This document shows, piece by piece, positions 4,283 through 5,729 of a DNA stretch of 5,729 nt. The position numbers were made by a program, and so were the translations under genes. The notes under the pieces were generated by a model. That model saw nothing but the letters and a program-made list of their open reading frames with translations. It was not told the origin of the DNA and ran no database searches. Numbering within the stretch: the first letter of the stretch is position 1; the number at the start of each line of letters is the position of its first letter. This stretch comes from an uncultured Bacteroidales bacterium (GTDB lineage Bacteria > Bacteroidota > Bacteroidia > Bacteroidales > UBA932): positions 1 to 5,729 of the forward strand of contig CAMOIZ010000071.1 in the NCBI GenBank assembly GCA_946616385.1. Direction: 5' to 3'.

Positions 4283-5647
4283 CTATTTGTTCAGTTCATC
4301 GGCGCTCTTTATGAATTTGGCGAGATCCTCGTTGCTTACATGGTAATTCTGCATTTCGCCGGAGAAGTAGCTGTCGTAGGCGCTCATGTCCACGAAGCCG
4401 TGTCCGGAAAGATTGAAGAGGATAGTCTTCTGTTCGCCGCTTTCCTTGCACTTCAGGGCTTCGGTGATTGTAGCTGCTATGGCATGGCAGGACTCCGGAG
4501 CCGGGATTATGCCTTCTGTCTGTGCAAAGAGCACACCTGCCTTGAATGAATCCAGCTGTTCGATATCGACGGCCTCCATAAAGCCGTCTTTCATCAGCTG
4601 GCTCATGATCACACCTGCACCGTGATAGCGCAGACCGCCCGCATGGATGGAAGCAGGCTTGAAACTATGCCCGAGAGTATACATGGGGAGTAGCGGGGTC
4701 TTGCCGGCCTCATCGCCGAAATCATACTCGAACTTACCCTTTGTGAGCTTGGGGCAGGAATAAGGTTCAGCTGCGATGAAACGGGTTTTCTTTCCATCGA
4801 GGATATTGTGACGCATGAAGGGATATGCGATACCCGAGAAGTTGGATCCGCCGCCGAAACATGCGATTACGATGTCCGGGTACTCCCCTGCCAGTTCCAT
4901 CTGCTTTTCTGCTTCAAGACCGATGATCGTCTGATGCAGGCAAACATGATTCAGCACGGAGCCCAGTGCATATTTGCAGTTGGGAGTGCTTAAGGCCAGT
5001 TCTATGGCCTCGGAAATGGCGCATCCGAGAGAGCCCTTGTCGTTAGGATTCTTTGTGAGGATATCCTTGCCGGCACGAGTCGACATTGAAGGAGAAGCAG
5101 TTATGGCAGCGCCGAAAGTCTGCATGATGGAACGGCGATAAGGCTTCTGCTCATAGCTGATCTTGACCATATAAACGGCACAGTCGATGCCGAACTTCTT
5201 CGCAGCGTATGAAAGAGCCCCGCCCCATTGACCAGCTCCGGTCTCGGTGGTCAGGTTGGTAACCCCCTGCTCCTTTGCATAATAGGCCTGAGCGAGTGCG
5301 GAATTGAGCTTGTGGCTGCCGGCAGGAGAAACGCTTTCGTTCTTGAAATAAATGTGTGCGGGCGTCCCAAGGGCTTTTTCCAGTTCATAAGCGCGCACCA
5401 GCGGAGTACAGCGGTAGGCGGCATATTGTTCACGCACCTCTTCCGGGATAGGAATCCATACATCCTTCTGGTTGAGTTCCTGGTCGGCGCACGCCTTGCA
5501 GAAGATGGGATAGAGATCTTCGGGCTTGAGAGGCTCGCGGGTGGCAGGATTCAGGAAAGGCAGAGGCTTGTTGGGCATGACTGCCTGGATGTTGAAGTAA
5601 TGGGTAGGAATCTCGGATTCCGGGAGCATGAATTTTTTCTGTTTCAT
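4283..5647 (-). CDS. trpB: Tryptophan synthase beta chain, TrpB2 type
   Basis: This PLP enzyme condenses indole with L-serine to give L-tryptophan. The 454-residue length and the long N-terminal section before the first PLP motif are typical of the TrpB2 class rather than the roughly 400-residue TrpB1. The PLP lysine is K113 in PAGSHKLNSA (108-117). The catalytic glutamate is E135 in ETGAGQWGG (135-143); tryptophan after GQ, where TrpB1 has histidine, is a TrpB2 mark. The phosphate loop is CFGGGSNFSG (263-272). Other signatures are CTPLVRA (80-86), AAEPYSCP (292-299), HAGGLRYHG (335-343), EGIIPAPESCHA (378-389) and the C-terminal NLSGHGFVD. No trpA or other trp gene is next to it on the left, so it may work without the alpha subunit, for example in indole salvage. 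The start ATG 5645-5647 has no Shine-Dalgarno sequence; M7 is a less likely alternative. Confidence 0.96.
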   Translation of the reverse strand: MKQKKFMLPESEIPTHYFNIQAVMPNKPLPFLNPATREPLKPEDLYPIFCKACADQELNQKDVWIPIPEEVREQYAAYRCTPLVRAYELEKALGTPAHIYFKNESVSPAGSHKLNSALAQAYYAKEQGVTNLTTETGAGQWGGALSYAAKKFGIDCAVYMVKISYEQKPYRRSIMQTFGAAITASPSMSTRAGKDILTKNPNDKGSLGCAISEAIELALSTPNCKYALGSVLNHVCLHQTIIGLEAEKQMELAGEYPDIVIACFGGGSNFSGIAYPFMRHNILDGKKTRFIAAEPYSCPKLTKGKFEYDFGDEAGKTPLLPMYTLGHSFKPASIHAGGLRYHGAGVIMSQLMKDGFMEAVDIEQLDSFKAGVLFAQTEGIIPAPESCHAIAATITEALKCKESGEQKTILFNLSGHGFVDMSAYDSYFSGEMQNYHVSNEDLAKFIKSADELNK

Positions 5648-5681
5648 AACACTTGATATTTGTAGTTTGACTTATTTGCAT

Positions 5682-5717
5682 AAAAAAGCAGCATATCGTA
5701 AGTCCGATATGCTGCTT
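5682..5717 (-). terminator. Strong hairpin plus T-tract upstream of trpB: terminator of an upstream gene or trpB leader attenuator
   Basis: A perfect 13-bp stem pairs AAGCAGCATATCG (5686-5698) with CGATATGCTGCTT (5705-5717) around a 6-nt loop (5699-5704). On the minus strand it runs directly into TTTTTT (5682-5687), a textbook intrinsic terminator pointing toward trpB. Most simply it ends a leftward gene beyond the right edge. I see no consensus promoter in the 34 bp between the hairpin and the trpB ATG, so it could instead lie within the trpB leader and act as an attenuator. Only 12 bp beyond it are visible. Confidence 0.85.
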
Positions 5718-5729
5718 GACTCCTATATA

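Noticed and set aside
5228..5656. Plus-strand 142-aa ORF opposite trpB
   Set aside because: It is antisense to the conserved N-terminal half of trpB and resembles no family.

Overview
The window looks like chromosomal DNA from a member of the Bacteroidota, probably Bacteroidales. The evidence is near-consensus Bacteroidota -7 boxes (TAnnTTTG) in AT-rich intergenic DNA, no convincing Shine-Dalgarno sequences before any start, a membrane-anchored LytTR regulator of a type common in this phylum, and a TrpB2-type tryptophan synthase. The genus cannot be read from the sequence. No mobile element, CRISPR array, tRNA or rRNA is visible.

Layout from left to right: (1) A leftward glycine cleavage operon, gcvT-gcvH-gcvPA, runs off the left edge. 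The genes are packed with a 4-nt overlap and a 1-nt gap. The P protein is the split type: only the first 172 residues of subunit 1 are present, and subunit 2 would lie outside the window. (2) A leftward single gene encodes an unrecognised soluble 155-residue protein. It has its own terminator, whose loop contains the stop codon. (3) Divergent from it is the only rightward gene, a short (about 200 aa) arginase-fold metallohydrolase-like protein with all six metal ligands visible. The two genes share a 64-bp gap holding a perfect 10-bp inverted repeat, and each arm ends in a consensus -7 box. (4) A leftward LytTR regulator with four predicted membrane helices overlaps the arginase-like gene tail-to-tail by 18 nt. 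Its upstream region holds a cluster of GTCAC repeats. (5) A leftward orphan trpB2 is bounded by a terminator hairpin on each side.

Function: GcvT, GcvH and GcvPA are parts of the glycine cleavage system, which turns glycine and tetrahydrofolate into CO2, ammonia, NADH and 5,10-methylene-THF. TrpB2 makes tryptophan from indole and serine, so both touch serine/glycine metabolism, but nothing in the sequence shows that they are co-regulated. The most distinctive parts are the symmetric divergent promoter, the diverged arginase-like protein that lacks the usual guanidinium-binding glutamate, and the repeat cluster in front of the LytTR gene. I did not find clear evidence of a new multi-gene system; the window is mostly housekeeping metabolism with a few unusual regulatory junctions.
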